DNA from: Pseudomonas sp. IAC-BECa141
GTDB taxonomy: Bacteria > Pseudomonadota > Gammaproteobacteria > Pseudomonadales > Pseudomonadaceae
Length of the DNA stretch: 64,000 bases
Direction: 5' to 3'
NCBI RefSeq assembly: GCF_020544405.1
Contig: NZ_CP065410.1
Coordinates: 4,774,001-4,838,000 of the forward strand
The position numbers were made by a program, and so were the translations under genes. The notes beneath the pieces were generated by a model. It did no database searches. It was given only the letters and a program-made list of their open reading frames with translations, and was not told where the DNA came from. Shown in pieces: positions 49,001-55,373 of this stretch; position 1 is the first letter of the stretch, and every line of letters begins with the position of its first letter.

Positions 49001-49251
49001 GTTTCACCCCAGTGTCCCACTTCAGAGAATTCAAGAAGCACGTTGCCAGAACTGACCCCATTGTTCCTCGCCCTGTAACGTTTTGCCTGGCAGGTAAACG
49101 TATCGCCTGATGGACTGTAGGTACACTCCAGGTCAAGGTCTGCCCAATAATCTCCCTCGTAAGCCCTCAATGTGAGCAACGTCGTCAAACCTGGCTTGTC
49201 GTCGACAGCCCCATCAGGCGATGGCTTTTCATCATTTTCGCTGTTGCTCAT
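46093..49251 (-). CDS. Tc-associated ten-repeat Ig-like protein
   Basis: This 1052-aa protein has an N-terminal domain (about 1-150) followed by about ten tandem Ig-like repeats of 85-100 aa. Each shows a GTG-type turn (FDVTGTGMPGATVSIF, FDISGTGGVAGADIRV, VLQGTGGIAGCTISVY), then a conserved Trp strand (NGRWTI, GNSWNA, GNEWSV, DGTWSC). There is no signal peptide. I chose the ATG at 49251 because of CAGGAGA just upstream; the frame stays open to 49419 but through promoter sequence. Its N-terminal domain is paralogous to the small protein at 50171-50557. It is the first gene of the TcA arm. Its role is unknown; adhesion or toxin delivery is a guess from context. Confidence 0.85.
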   Translation of the reverse strand: MSNSENDEKPSPDGAVDDKPGLTTLLTLRAYEGDYWADLDLECTYSPSGDTFTCQAKRYRARNNGVSSGNVLLEFSEVGHWGETQLTGSATQNGNWHDISGGGTVTARPYYAMVKFHYIYDRSGVSDVHLRSSNVVFFVPQPPQIDPIGIVTQRAFDVTGTGMPGATVSIFNLSYELLGSRVVESNGRWTIRITMHPSEPSITFYATQKAPNDEVSDKSSNVTVTFMGRAEITSPKANDIISTPKPTIYGIGQNGATIRIYESGSGVVLYGSDTVNGDSWSIPLTEPLPNRRITLVAGQTFHGIETWSNEVPLNVRLKPGTPLITNPPANAIVNRTFDISGTGGVAGADIRVLLDLQDRLVGTTQVQGNSWNASVSLPSDIPPGEVRLACEQLLNGVPSDRSLYRPFKLKPERVTSLAATVDDDAKVTITGTGTVGATLYINYVGNDVPIKTFTVPSNPWSMDYPDWLPGVAPYRIGARQSVTGSDGQPIYSDWADREGTFTVNVPLPTLTHRVSPVGIPTFSGTGRNWPGQTASRIEVRLNNTNDPIVPIVDVRPDRSWTSAAAARWAPGTFSVTARQSFQALSSTWLQPPVTVIIPAPPAVIEKVTPNGLFATVTGQCWPGAALTISFSDDSASHPVTDTDQNGQWDFQRSTAFRPGRHTVTVTQTFGGQSSSPVTLSFEIVLSAPVITPPANGQTDHLPVLQGTGGIAGCTISVYDFVTRELLGETIASGNEWSVQLTELEYQTHTVFAVQVLGDLQSQHSASVVFTVVLLAPTIDFPKNGTSVPRTFKVEGYARAGKGFDRTEVDVYIDGVAHRVYPRFGDGFFQQYFPRPLGPCVVTARQYFRDQASPNAQEVLVTIVPDKALIETPGESEAVGQSAVICGFGYPQDTVVVALPGGTELGQAEVREDGTWSCGIELPETPADLSLLTEQRKGGFHSGWSKPRALLRLAPPPSFDEPAEGQWEGKTPGFAGGALTGSQVDVATWFDADDKHAKALVTNAERWDGVSERNLPAGPHWARAVQILGGKRSVPADSKRFEVAPSDESSRPD

Positions 49252-49711
49252 CACAGTCTCCTGCGAGTTGATGTTCAAGTACTGAACCCATTCAATGACA
49301 TTGCATCTGCTCCATACACCTGACATTTCTGACAGTCCCGACAAACGGTAACTCTTCCCACAGCCCGGTCCGGCAGCGTCCTGCAAGTCGTAACAGCGGG
49401 CTACGATGCCTTGTGCCATTGCCTACAAATCCCTCAGAATCCGCCGGCTTGTGCGCCTTGGCGTTGCCCCGTAACTTGATCCCCGTCGCTGCCAATCAGC
49501 GGCCGGGTTTAGTCGCCCGGGAGCAAAGTGCATTGCGTATAAGCGTCATCCAGTCGGGTATTCCCTATCCCCGCACTCGATGGTGGCTGTTCGCAGGGCG
49601 CCCTAGGGCGCGCCGGTTTATGCACTCCCGGTCGACTAACCTGCTTACAGCCGCCACCCATCTCGTTTAGTCGCGAGCCAAGTGGTAGCCCCAACGAGAA
49701 GAGTGCAATAC
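49252..49711. other. Divergent promoter region between the Ig gene and the DUF6124 gene
   Basis: About 460 bases without a supported gene. The part nearest the Ig gene carries the lux-box-like promoter module described separately. Further away lies a perfect 14-bp palindrome, GCGCCCTAGGGCGC (49598-49611). The minus-strand open frame covering 49252-49419 is continuous with the Ig gene but overlaps the promoter elements, so I do not treat it as coding. Confidence 0.55.
49285..49346 (-). promoter_or_regulatory. Lux-box-like promoter of the ten-repeat Ig gene
   Basis: On the minus strand the box GACTGTCAGAAATGTCAGGT (49337-49318) is preceded by TGTCGG. After GT and 21 more bases come TGAATGGG and TTCAG. 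The 31 bases at 49316-49346 match 50645-50675 at 27 positions, and the TGAATGGG block has the same spacing in both. The -10 position expected for a class II LuxR promoter falls at about this block. Confidence 0.6.
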
Positions 49712-50116
49712 ATGAAAAAACCAGTTCCAAATCCTCCTTCGGACACCGATCCAAAGGACCCGACCGATCAACCCGATACGGTCTCCCCCTACGCTTCCAT
49801 CGATTCAAAGAAACTCCACGACGCGGCCCACAAGGCCCTCGATTTCTACCTCAATCCCAAGGCCGAAAAACCGCGCAATTCCGTGGATCGCGGCATGCAG
49901 ATGTTCAAGGTCGATCCCGAGATCAACCCCGAGGCAATCGCCATCCAGACCTACGAGACCTTTTCTTCAGTGAGCATTCTGCTGCTCGACCTGGCCGACA
50001 GCCTGGACGACAAGCCGCGGCATCTGGCGATGGCGATCTATCAGTTGAGCGAGATGGGATTGCTGCTGGCGCAGAGGACGCTGGATAACGAGCGGGCGAT
50101 TGCGATAGGCGCGTAA
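49712..50116 (+). CDS. DUF6124 family protein
   Basis: This 134-aa protein begins MKKPVPNPPSDTDPKDPTDQ, a proline-rich start. A helical region LHDAAHKALDFYL follows, then the family core FKVDPEINPEAIAIQTYETF and LAMAIYQLSEMGLLLAQRTL. Such proteins are found almost only in Pseudomonas, often in many copies, with no known function. I chose the ATG at 49712 (AGAAGAG upstream). It lies inside the Tc/Ig block on the opposite strand and has its own terminator. Confidence 0.8.
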   Translation: MKKPVPNPPSDTDPKDPTDQPDTVSPYASIDSKKLHDAAHKALDFYLNPKAEKPRNSVDRGMQMFKVDPEINPEAIAIQTYETFSSVSILLLDLADSLDDKPRHLAMAIYQLSEMGLLLAQRTLDNERAIAIGA

Positions 50117-50124
50117 AAACTACA

Positions 50125-50157
50125 GGGTCGCCACATCCGGCAGATGGCGACCCTTTT
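50125..50157 (+). terminator. Terminator of the DUF6124 gene
   Basis: GGGTCGCCA (50125-50133) and TGGCGACCC (50145-50153) form a 9-bp stem followed by TTTT. The convergent small gene ends at 50171. Confidence 0.85.
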
Positions 50158-50170
50158 GCACGACGCAGAT

Positions 50171-50557
50171 TCACGACAAAGGATGAGTCAGGGTCTTCTT
50201 CGCTTCCATGGTTACGGTCTTGTCCGGAGCATTGAAGATAAATGTGAACGTCATCTCAGCCTTGCCAAACGGTGTCGGTATAACGCCCGTCCCTTGAACC
50301 GCATGCTCCCGGCCATCCGTAATTGCAGCGTCGGTCAGTTGTTCATCAAAGTCATCACCCACCTTCAACCGAATGGTTCCGACTCCTTCCGGAAGTTGGG
50401 TCGCCCAATACCTGCTGACTTCAAAACTGAAGTTTTTACCGTCGGGCCCAAATTCCGCCGTCACATAAAGCTCTGCGCATAATTCCTGCTCACATCCCAA
50501 TAGCACATGCTCGTTGGCAGCGAGATTGGCTTGTACGTTCCTTTGATTGCCTGACAT
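50171..50557 (-). CDS. Small Tc-block protein, paralogue of the Ig protein N-terminus (128 aa)
   Basis: This is an unnamed 128-aa protein beginning MSGNQRNVQANLAANEHVLLG. A stretch of about 100 residues aligns with the N-terminal domain of the ten-repeat Ig protein. Shared positions include FGPDGKNFSFEVSRYWA against YSPSGDTFTCQAKRYRA, and the LTxxA, GxxHxIxGxGxV and AxxxFxFI-type patterns downstream. Their promoters also align, so gene plus promoter appear duplicated. I chose the ATG at 50557 because GAGGAG sits upstream; frames from 50599 or 50620 lack one. There is no signal peptide. It is the outermost minus-strand gene of the TcA arm. Confidence 0.72.
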   Translation of the reverse strand: MSGNQRNVQANLAANEHVLLGCEQELCAELYVTAEFGPDGKNFSFEVSRYWATQLPEGVGTIRLKVGDDFDEQLTDAAITDGREHAVQGTGVIPTPFGKAEMTFTFIFNAPDKTVTMEAKKTLTHPLS

Positions 50558-50613
50558 GGTCCACTCCTCAACGGTGATGGGTTGAACTTGCTCGGTCATC
50601 GTGACCAAGCCTG

Positions 50614-50675
50614 ATCCCATTCAGCGCCAGAGTTCATGGCGGGCACACCTGTAATATCTGACAGTCCCGACAGAC
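50614..50675 (-). promoter_or_regulatory. Lux-box-like promoter of the small Tc-block gene
   Basis: On the minus strand the box GACTGTCAGATATTACAGGT (50666-50647) matches the perfect palindrome before TcB at 16 of 20 positions. TGTCGG precedes it. TGAATGGG plus ATCAG follow at the same 21-base spacing as in the Ig-gene promoter. Confidence 0.6.
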
Positions 50676-50779
50676 GGCAGCCTGCCTCATCGATCAATGC
50701 GACGGCCTGGCGTTTGGTTATTGCATTCGTCGGATCGCACCCGGCAAGCCCACTCACACCGGGATCAGTGGCGTCCAGG

Positions 50780-50803
50780 CGGGAGCGGATTTGCCCGCGA
50801 TGC
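50780..50803. repeat. Degenerate REP copy
   Basis: GGGAGCGGATTTGCCCGCGA (50781-50800) matches the P. fluorescens-type REP core GGGAGCGGGCTTGCCCGCGA with one or two changes. It is followed by a T-run and G-run, and lies between the Tc block and the PilZ gene. Confidence 0.65.
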
Positions 50804-50824
50804 TTTTTTTGGGGGGGATTTGAA

Positions 50825-51184
50825 TCAGGCCGAAGCCGGCAACGGCTGAAAACTGAAGTACTGCTTCAATGCCTCGACCAGTTGCCCGTATTCCGGCGGG
50901 GTGCGGAACAGGCTGAAGCCGGCATCGTAATACCGGGGCGTGGCCTCTTCATGGCACCACAGGCAGCAGGCGCTGAGGTCGATCACCTGCTGGCAGCCAT
51001 CGCCCAAGGGGATTTTCAGACGCAGTTTGAATTCGGCACCGATCATCATCGGCAACTGGCTGATCAGCATCAGCCCGTCTTCGGAGACGTTGCCCAGAAA
51101 GCCGATGGGTTTGTCGGTGACGCTGTTGAACACTCGCAGAAAATACGGCAACTGGTGCCGTTCGATTCGACGGTCGGTAAACAT
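50825..51184 (-). CDS. PilZ domain protein (c-di-GMP binding)
   Basis: This 119-aa protein is essentially one PilZ domain. The c-di-GMP motif RxxxR is Arg5 to Arg9 in DRRIERHQ, and NxSxxG is Asn32-Val-Ser-Glu-Asp-Gly37. The rest (IGAEFKLRLKIPLGD, AGFSLF) matches the barrel. I chose the ATG at 51184 (MFTDRRIERHQLPYF), the pseudomonad family start; 51202 is also possible. It is probably a cytosolic c-di-GMP receptor with an unknown partner. Confidence 0.88.
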   Translation of the reverse strand: MFTDRRIERHQLPYFLRVFNSVTDKPIGFLGNVSEDGLMLISQLPMMIGAEFKLRLKIPLGDGCQQVIDLSACCLWCHEEATPRYYDAGFSLFRTPPEYGQLVEALKQYFSFQPLPASA

Positions 51185-51403
51185 GAGCGTATCGCCATGC
51201 ATGGCCCGGCAAACGGGCCGCACTGTGCTTCGGAACGAACCTGTCCGACAGGCCCGCTCTCCCCGCTCCCGGTGTGGCGCTCGCCACGTATTGCTCATGC
51301 CAGTCGCAGGTGTTGCGCCGGTCTGGAGTCCAGGCTCTAAACCGGTGTCATTGGACTATAGCTCACCCTATACAGGCAGCCAGCTTTTGTATGACAACCG
51401 CCA

Positions 51404-51790
51404 TCAGAATCGGGTTGGACGCACCACGGCGGCTGCGCTGCGAGTCGGGTAGTGACCCAGGCTCTGCAGGGTTTCCAGACGCGCACGGGCGCGGTAGGCG
51501 TATTCGCTGTTGGGGTACGAGGCGATGATGAACTGGTAGGTCTGCGCCGCATCGACGAACATTTTCTGCCGCTCAAGGCACTGGCCGCGCATCATCGAGA
51601 CTTCCGGCCACACGTAAGGCCGGGCGCGGCTGGCGCGTTCGACCTTGGACAGCTCGAGCATCACCTGCTCGCAGTTGCCCCGGTCATAGGCGCTGTAAGC
51701 GTTGTTCAAATGATGGTTCATCGACCAACGGGTGCAGCCCGTGACGGCGAGGACGCTGAGGGCAAGGGCGGCAATGGGCACGAATCGCAT
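51404..51790 (-). CDS. Tetratricopeptide-like lipoprotein
   Basis: This 128-aa protein begins MRFVPIAALALSVLAVTGCT, a lipoprotein signal with the acylated Cys at residue 19. The rest contains TPR-like helices: LNNAYSAYDRGNCEQVMLEL and DAAQTYQFIIASYPNSEYAYRARARLE. AGGAGA precedes the ATG. A far longer open frame on this strand (to 53503) is antisense to pyruvate kinase and not real. It is likely an outer-membrane-anchored periplasmic protein of unknown role. Confidence 0.88.
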   Translation of the reverse strand: MRFVPIAALALSVLAVTGCTRWSMNHHLNNAYSAYDRGNCEQVMLELSKVERASRARPYVWPEVSMMRGQCLERQKMFVDAAQTYQFIIASYPNSEYAYRARARLETLQSLGHYPTRSAAAVVRPTRF

Positions 51791-51964
51791 GGGGGGTTCT
51801 CCTGTCTTGTGCTCTGTATCGACCCCTGGTCGGAAATCTTCAGGCGCGTTTGTCCCAAAGTTGCCGTGTTCAATAAAGAAAGTATTAAGTAGTGCAAACG
51901 AACAATGACTACACCCCAAGAGCATAGTAGCCTTCGCTGGCGCTTGAACTTGAGGAGTCTTTGC

Positions 51965-53416
51965 ATGTCCGTCCGTCGTACCAAAATCGTCGCTACCCTT
52001 GGCCCGGCCAGTAACTCGCCGGAAGTTCTCGAACAGCTGATTCTGGCTGGCCTGGACGTCGCCCGTCTGAACTTCTCCCACGGCACCCCCGACGAGCACA
52101 AGGCTCGCGCGAAGCTGGTGCGTGACCTCGCTGCCAAGCACGGCCGCTTCGTCGCCCTGCTGGGTGACCTGCAAGGCCCGAAAATCCGCATCGCCAAATT
52201 CGCCAACAAGCGCATCGAGCTGAAGATCGGTGACAAGTTCACTTTCTCCACCAGCCATCCGCTGACCGAAGGCAACCAGCAGGTTGTCGGCATCGACTAC
52301 CCGGACCTGGTCAAGGACTGCGGCGTGGGCGACGAGCTGCTGCTCGACGACGGCCGCGTGGTCATGCGCGTTGAAACCGCCACCGCCACCGAGCTGAACT
52401 GCGTCGTGACCATCGGCGGCCCGCTGTCCGACCATAAAGGCATCAACCGTCGCGGTGGCGGCCTGACCGCACCGGCCCTGACTGAAAAAGACAAGGCCGA
52501 CATCAAGCTCGCCGCTGAAATGGAAGTCGACTACCTCGCCGTGTCCTTCCCGCGTGACGCCGCCGACATGAACTACGCCCGTCAACTGCGCGACGAAGCC
52601 GGCGGCACTGCCTGGCTGGTGGCGAAGATCGAACGCGCCGAAGCCGTGGCCGACGACGAAACCCTCGACGGCCTGATCAAGGCTTCCGACGCTGTGATGG
52701 TTGCCCGTGGTGACCTGGGCGTGGAAATCGGCGACGCCGAGCTGGTGGGCATCCAGAAGAAAATCATTCTGCACGCACGCCGCCACAACAAGGCGGTGAT
52801 CGTGGCGACCCAGATGATGGAGTCGATGATCCAGAACCCGATGCCGACCCGCGCCGAAGTGTCCGACGTGGCCAACGCCGTGCTCGACTATACCGACGCC
52901 GTGATGCTGTCGGCCGAATCCGCTGCCGGCGCTTACCCGCTGGAAGCCGTGCAGGCGATGGCGCGCATCTGCGTCGGCGCTGAAAAGCACCCGACCAGCA
53001 AGACGTCCAGCCACCGCATCGGCAAGGAATTCGAGCGTTGCGACGAGAGCATCGCGCTGGCGACCATGTACACCGCCAACCACTTCCCGGGCGTCAAGGC
53101 GATCATCGCACTGACCGAAAGCGGCTACACCCCGCTGATCATGTCGCGTATCCGTTCGTCGGTGCCGATCTACTGCTTCACCCCGCACCGCGAAGCCCAG
53201 GCCCGCGCGGCAATGTTCCGTGGCGTGTACACCGTGCCGTTCGACCCGGCGTCGCTGGCCCCGAACGAAGTCAGTCAGAAAGCCATCGACGAGCTGGTCA
53301 AGCGCGGCGTGGTGGAGAAAGGCGACTGGGTGATCCTGACCAAGGGCGACAGCTACCACACCACCGGCGGCACCAACGGCATGAAGATCCTGCACGTGGG
53401 CGACCCGCAGGTCTGA
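51965..53416 (+). CDS. pykA: Pyruvate kinase (PykA type)
   Basis: This 483-aa glycolytic enzyme makes pyruvate and ATP from phosphoenolpyruvate and ADP. The start MSVRRTKIVATLGPASNS, the NFSHGTPDEH segment, the substrate loop VMVARGDLGVEIG and the K+/Mg2+-binding motif MLSAESAAGAYP are present. GAGGAG lies 9 bases before the ATG at 51965; the open frame from 51905 is not used. It is followed by a strong terminator and a REP-type palindrome. Its length suggests the PykA rather than PykF group. Confidence 0.95.
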   Translation: MSVRRTKIVATLGPASNSPEVLEQLILAGLDVARLNFSHGTPDEHKARAKLVRDLAAKHGRFVALLGDLQGPKIRIAKFANKRIELKIGDKFTFSTSHPLTEGNQQVVGIDYPDLVKDCGVGDELLLDDGRVVMRVETATATELNCVVTIGGPLSDHKGINRRGGGLTAPALTEKDKADIKLAAEMEVDYLAVSFPRDAADMNYARQLRDEAGGTAWLVAKIERAEAVADDETLDGLIKASDAVMVARGDLGVEIGDAELVGIQKKIILHARRHNKAVIVATQMMESMIQNPMPTRAEVSDVANAVLDYTDAVMLSAESAAGAYPLEAVQAMARICVGAEKHPTSKTSSHRIGKEFERCDESIALATMYTANHFPGVKAIIALTESGYTPLIMSRIRSSVPIYCFTPHREAQARAAMFRGVYTVPFDPASLAPNEVSQKAIDELVKRGVVEKGDWVILTKGDSYHTTGGTNGMKILHVGDPQV

Positions 53417-53436
53417 GTGACCGGTTGCTGAAAACG

Positions 53437-53470
53437 AAAAGCCCCGCCATGTGAATGGCGGGGCTTTTTC
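53437..53470 (+). terminator. pykA terminator
   Basis: AAAAGCCCCGCCAT (53437-53450) pairs with ATGGCGGGGCTTTTT (53455-53469), a strong rho-independent terminator. Confidence 0.95.
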
Positions 53471-53491
53471 ATTTCTGGGTTGGATTTTGTT

Positions 53492-53602
53492 GATCGTTCC
53501 CACGCTCTGCGTGGGAATGCCTCAATGGACGCTCCGCGTCCGCTTCGGCATGGGACGCGGAGCGTCCCGGGCTGCATTCCCACGCAGAGCGTGGGAACGA
53601 TC
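53492..53602. repeat. 111-bp nested palindromic element
   Basis: The 29-bp left arm (53492-53520) is the exact reverse complement of the right arm (53574-53602), each itself containing a small hairpin around CCCACGCTCTGCGTGGG. Between them lies a second palindrome (GGACGCTCCGCGTCC against GGACGCGGAGCGTCC). The layout matches short intergenic repeats of the P. fluorescens group; I recall R0/R178/REPIN-type elements but cannot classify it. Confidence 0.85.
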
Positions 53603-53658
53603 AGTGTTCGGGGTGCGAGCGCCAGGTGCGCGTCGGCAGTCGGCAGTCGGCAAATATT

Positions 53659-54408
53659 TCAATGCCGTTTGATGAACCCGGTCAGCGCCGCCAACGCCTC
53701 TGGCGAGCGCAGCCGCTGGGTGAACAACGCCCCCTCCTCTTCGATCACCTTGCGAATCAATTCCCGATCCGGCGCGCGCATTAATTGTTTGCTGATGCGT
53801 ACCGCCTCCGCCGGCAGCTCGTCAAACCGCAGCGCCATTTCCCGCGCCCTGGCCAATGCGGCTTCGCCACTGCCCAGCGCTTCGGTGGCAATCCCCCATT
53901 GCGCCGCTTGCTCACCGGTAAAACCTTCACCGAGCAGCAACAGTTCCGACGCCTTGGCCTGCCCGAGCAATCGCGGCAGGATCAGGCTGGAACCGAACTC
54001 CGGGCACAACCCGAGATTGACGAACGGCATGCGCAACCGCGCATCCCGCGCCACATAAACCAGATCGCAATGCAGCAACAGCGTGGTGCCGATCCCCACC
54101 GCCGCCCCGGCCACGGCAGCGATCACCGGTTTGCGGCATTCGAGCAGTTCAAGCATGAAGTGGAACACCGGGCTGTCGAGGTCGCTCGGCGGTTGCTGGA
54201 TGAAGTCGGCGATGTCGTTGCCGGCGGTGAAGCACTCGGTGCTGCCGGTGATCAGCACGGCGTTGATTTCCGGGTCGCTGCCGGCCTGTTTCAGCGCCTC
54301 GGCCAACTGGCTGTACATGGCGCGGGTCAGGGCGTTTTTCTTGTCCGGGCGGTTGAGGCGCAGGGTCAGCAAACCGCGTTCGCGGTGCAGCAGGATGGCT
54401 TCGGGCAT
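53659..54408 (-). CDS. Enoyl-CoA hydratase/isomerase family protein
   Basis: This 249-aa crotonase-fold enzyme has the oxyanion-hole motifs GNDIADF and GAAVGIGTT. Of the two catalytic glutamates of hydratases, one is present (Glu137 in GLCPEFGSS). The position of the other is Thr109 (GIGTTLLLHCD instead of GGGCEL). Single-Glu crotonases are usually isomerases or thioesterases rather than hydratases. I chose the ATG at 54408 (MPEAILLHRERGLLTL). It lies 29 bases after the ferredoxin-reductase gene stop and may share its operon. Confidence 0.86.
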   Translation of the reverse strand: MPEAILLHRERGLLTLRLNRPDKKNALTRAMYSQLAEALKQAGSDPEINAVLITGSTECFTAGNDIADFIQQPPSDLDSPVFHFMLELLECRKPVIAAVAGAAVGIGTTLLLHCDLVYVARDARLRMPFVNLGLCPEFGSSLILPRLLGQAKASELLLLGEGFTGEQAAQWGIATEALGSGEAALARAREMALRFDELPAEAVRISKQLMRAPDRELIRKVIEEEGALFTQRLRSPEALAALTGFIKRH

Positions 54409-54437
54409 GGCAGGTCTCGCGTCTGGGAATTCAGCGC

Positions 54438-55373
54438 TCAATCACGGCTGAGGAAGACATCGGCCAGCAGTTGATTGCGCGGCAGTCCGGCCAGGAACAG
54501 ACGCTTGGCAAACGCGTCGACGCTGGCAGTCGAGCCGCAGACTAAAGCCAGGGTTTGTCGGGAGACAAGGCGCAGTTGCGCCAAAGCGCCCGGCAACTCG
54601 GCCGCCGTCCAGCATTCGACGCTGAGGTTTTCCCGCTGCGCGGCCAGTGCCTCAAGGGGTTTGACCAGGTAATGCCCGTCGGCATCATGGGCCAGGTGAA
54701 TGACACGAATGGCGCCCCGATGATCGTGACGCAAGGCTTCGCGCAACACCCCGAACAACGGGCCGAGCCCGGTACCGGCGGCCAATAGCCACAGCGGCCG
54801 GTCATGCCAGTCAGGGTCGTAATGCAGCGCACCGCCGCGCAGTTCGCCGAGGCGGATGGGGTCGCCGATCTGCAAGCGGCGCGCGGCATCGCTGAATTCG
54901 CCGGGCTCGCGGCAATCAAGGTGAAACTCAAGAAAGCGGTCTTCCTCCGGCAGGCTCGCCAGCGAATACGGCCGCGCGATGTGACCGGCCCACAGCACCA
55001 GATGCTGGCCGGCGCTGTAGCGCAACGGCCGCTGGGGTGTCAGGCGCAATCGCAACACGCTGTCGCCGAGCCAGTCCAGCGCTTCGACCGTGGCCGGGCG
55101 ACCATCGGTGACGGGATCGAAGGTGTGCACCTGCAAATCCTCGATCACCTGACACTGACAGGCCAGGCGCCAGCCCTGATCACGTTGCTCCGCGCTGAGG
55201 GCATCCGGACGACTGTCAGCAGGCAAACCCCGCACGCATTGCACCAGACACGCGTGGCAACTGCCGGCGCGGCAGCTATAAGGCACCGCTACACCGTTCT
55301 GATTGAGAGCATCGAGCAGATTGCTGCCCGCCGCCACCGACCACTGTCGCTCACCGACCCGCAGTTCAGGCAT
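54438..55373 (-). CDS. 2Fe-2S ferredoxin / FAD-NAD(P)H oxidoreductase fusion
   Basis: This 311-aa electron-transfer reductase has an N-terminal plant-type [2Fe-2S] domain with Cys34, Cys39, Cys42 and Cys72 (CX4CX2CX29C; PYSCRAGSCHACLVQC). Next comes an FAD domain with the RPYS motif and a GQHLVLW segment. The C-terminal NAD(P)-binding domain contains AAGTGLGPLFGVL. The architecture is that of phenol hydroxylase/toluene dioxygenase reductases. I chose the ATG at 55373 (MPELRVGERQWSVAAG). It overlaps the GGDEF gene stop by 8 bases. The electron acceptor is unknown. Confidence 0.9.
   Translation of the reverse strand: MPELRVGERQWSVAAGSNLLDALNQNGVAVPYSCRAGSCHACLVQCVRGLPADSRPDALSAEQRDQGWRLACQCQVIEDLQVHTFDPVTDGRPATVEALDWLGDSVLRLRLTPQRPLRYSAGQHLVLWAGHIARPYSLASLPEEDRFLEFHLDCREPGEFSDAARRLQIGDPIRLGELRGGALHYDPDWHDRPLWLLAAGTGLGPLFGVLREALRHDHRGAIRVIHLAHDADGHYLVKPLEALAAQRENLSVECWTAAELPGALAQLRLVSRQTLALVCGSTASVDAFAKRLFLAGLPRNQLLADVFLSRD

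Noticed and set aside
49252..49419. N-terminal extension of the ten-repeat Ig protein
   Set aside because: It would translate the lux-like box and the TGAATGGG block, which are shared with a separate promoter; a clear CAGGAGA site marks the start at 49251.
49598..49611. Perfect palindrome GCGCCCTAGGGCGC
   Set aside because: Single copy, GC-rich and short, with no gene or repeat attached; it may be chance.
51791..53503. Long minus-strand extension of the lipoprotein frame opposite pykA
   Set aside because: The lipoprotein signal and ribosome site fix the start at 51790, and the extension is antisense to a clear pyruvate kinase gene.
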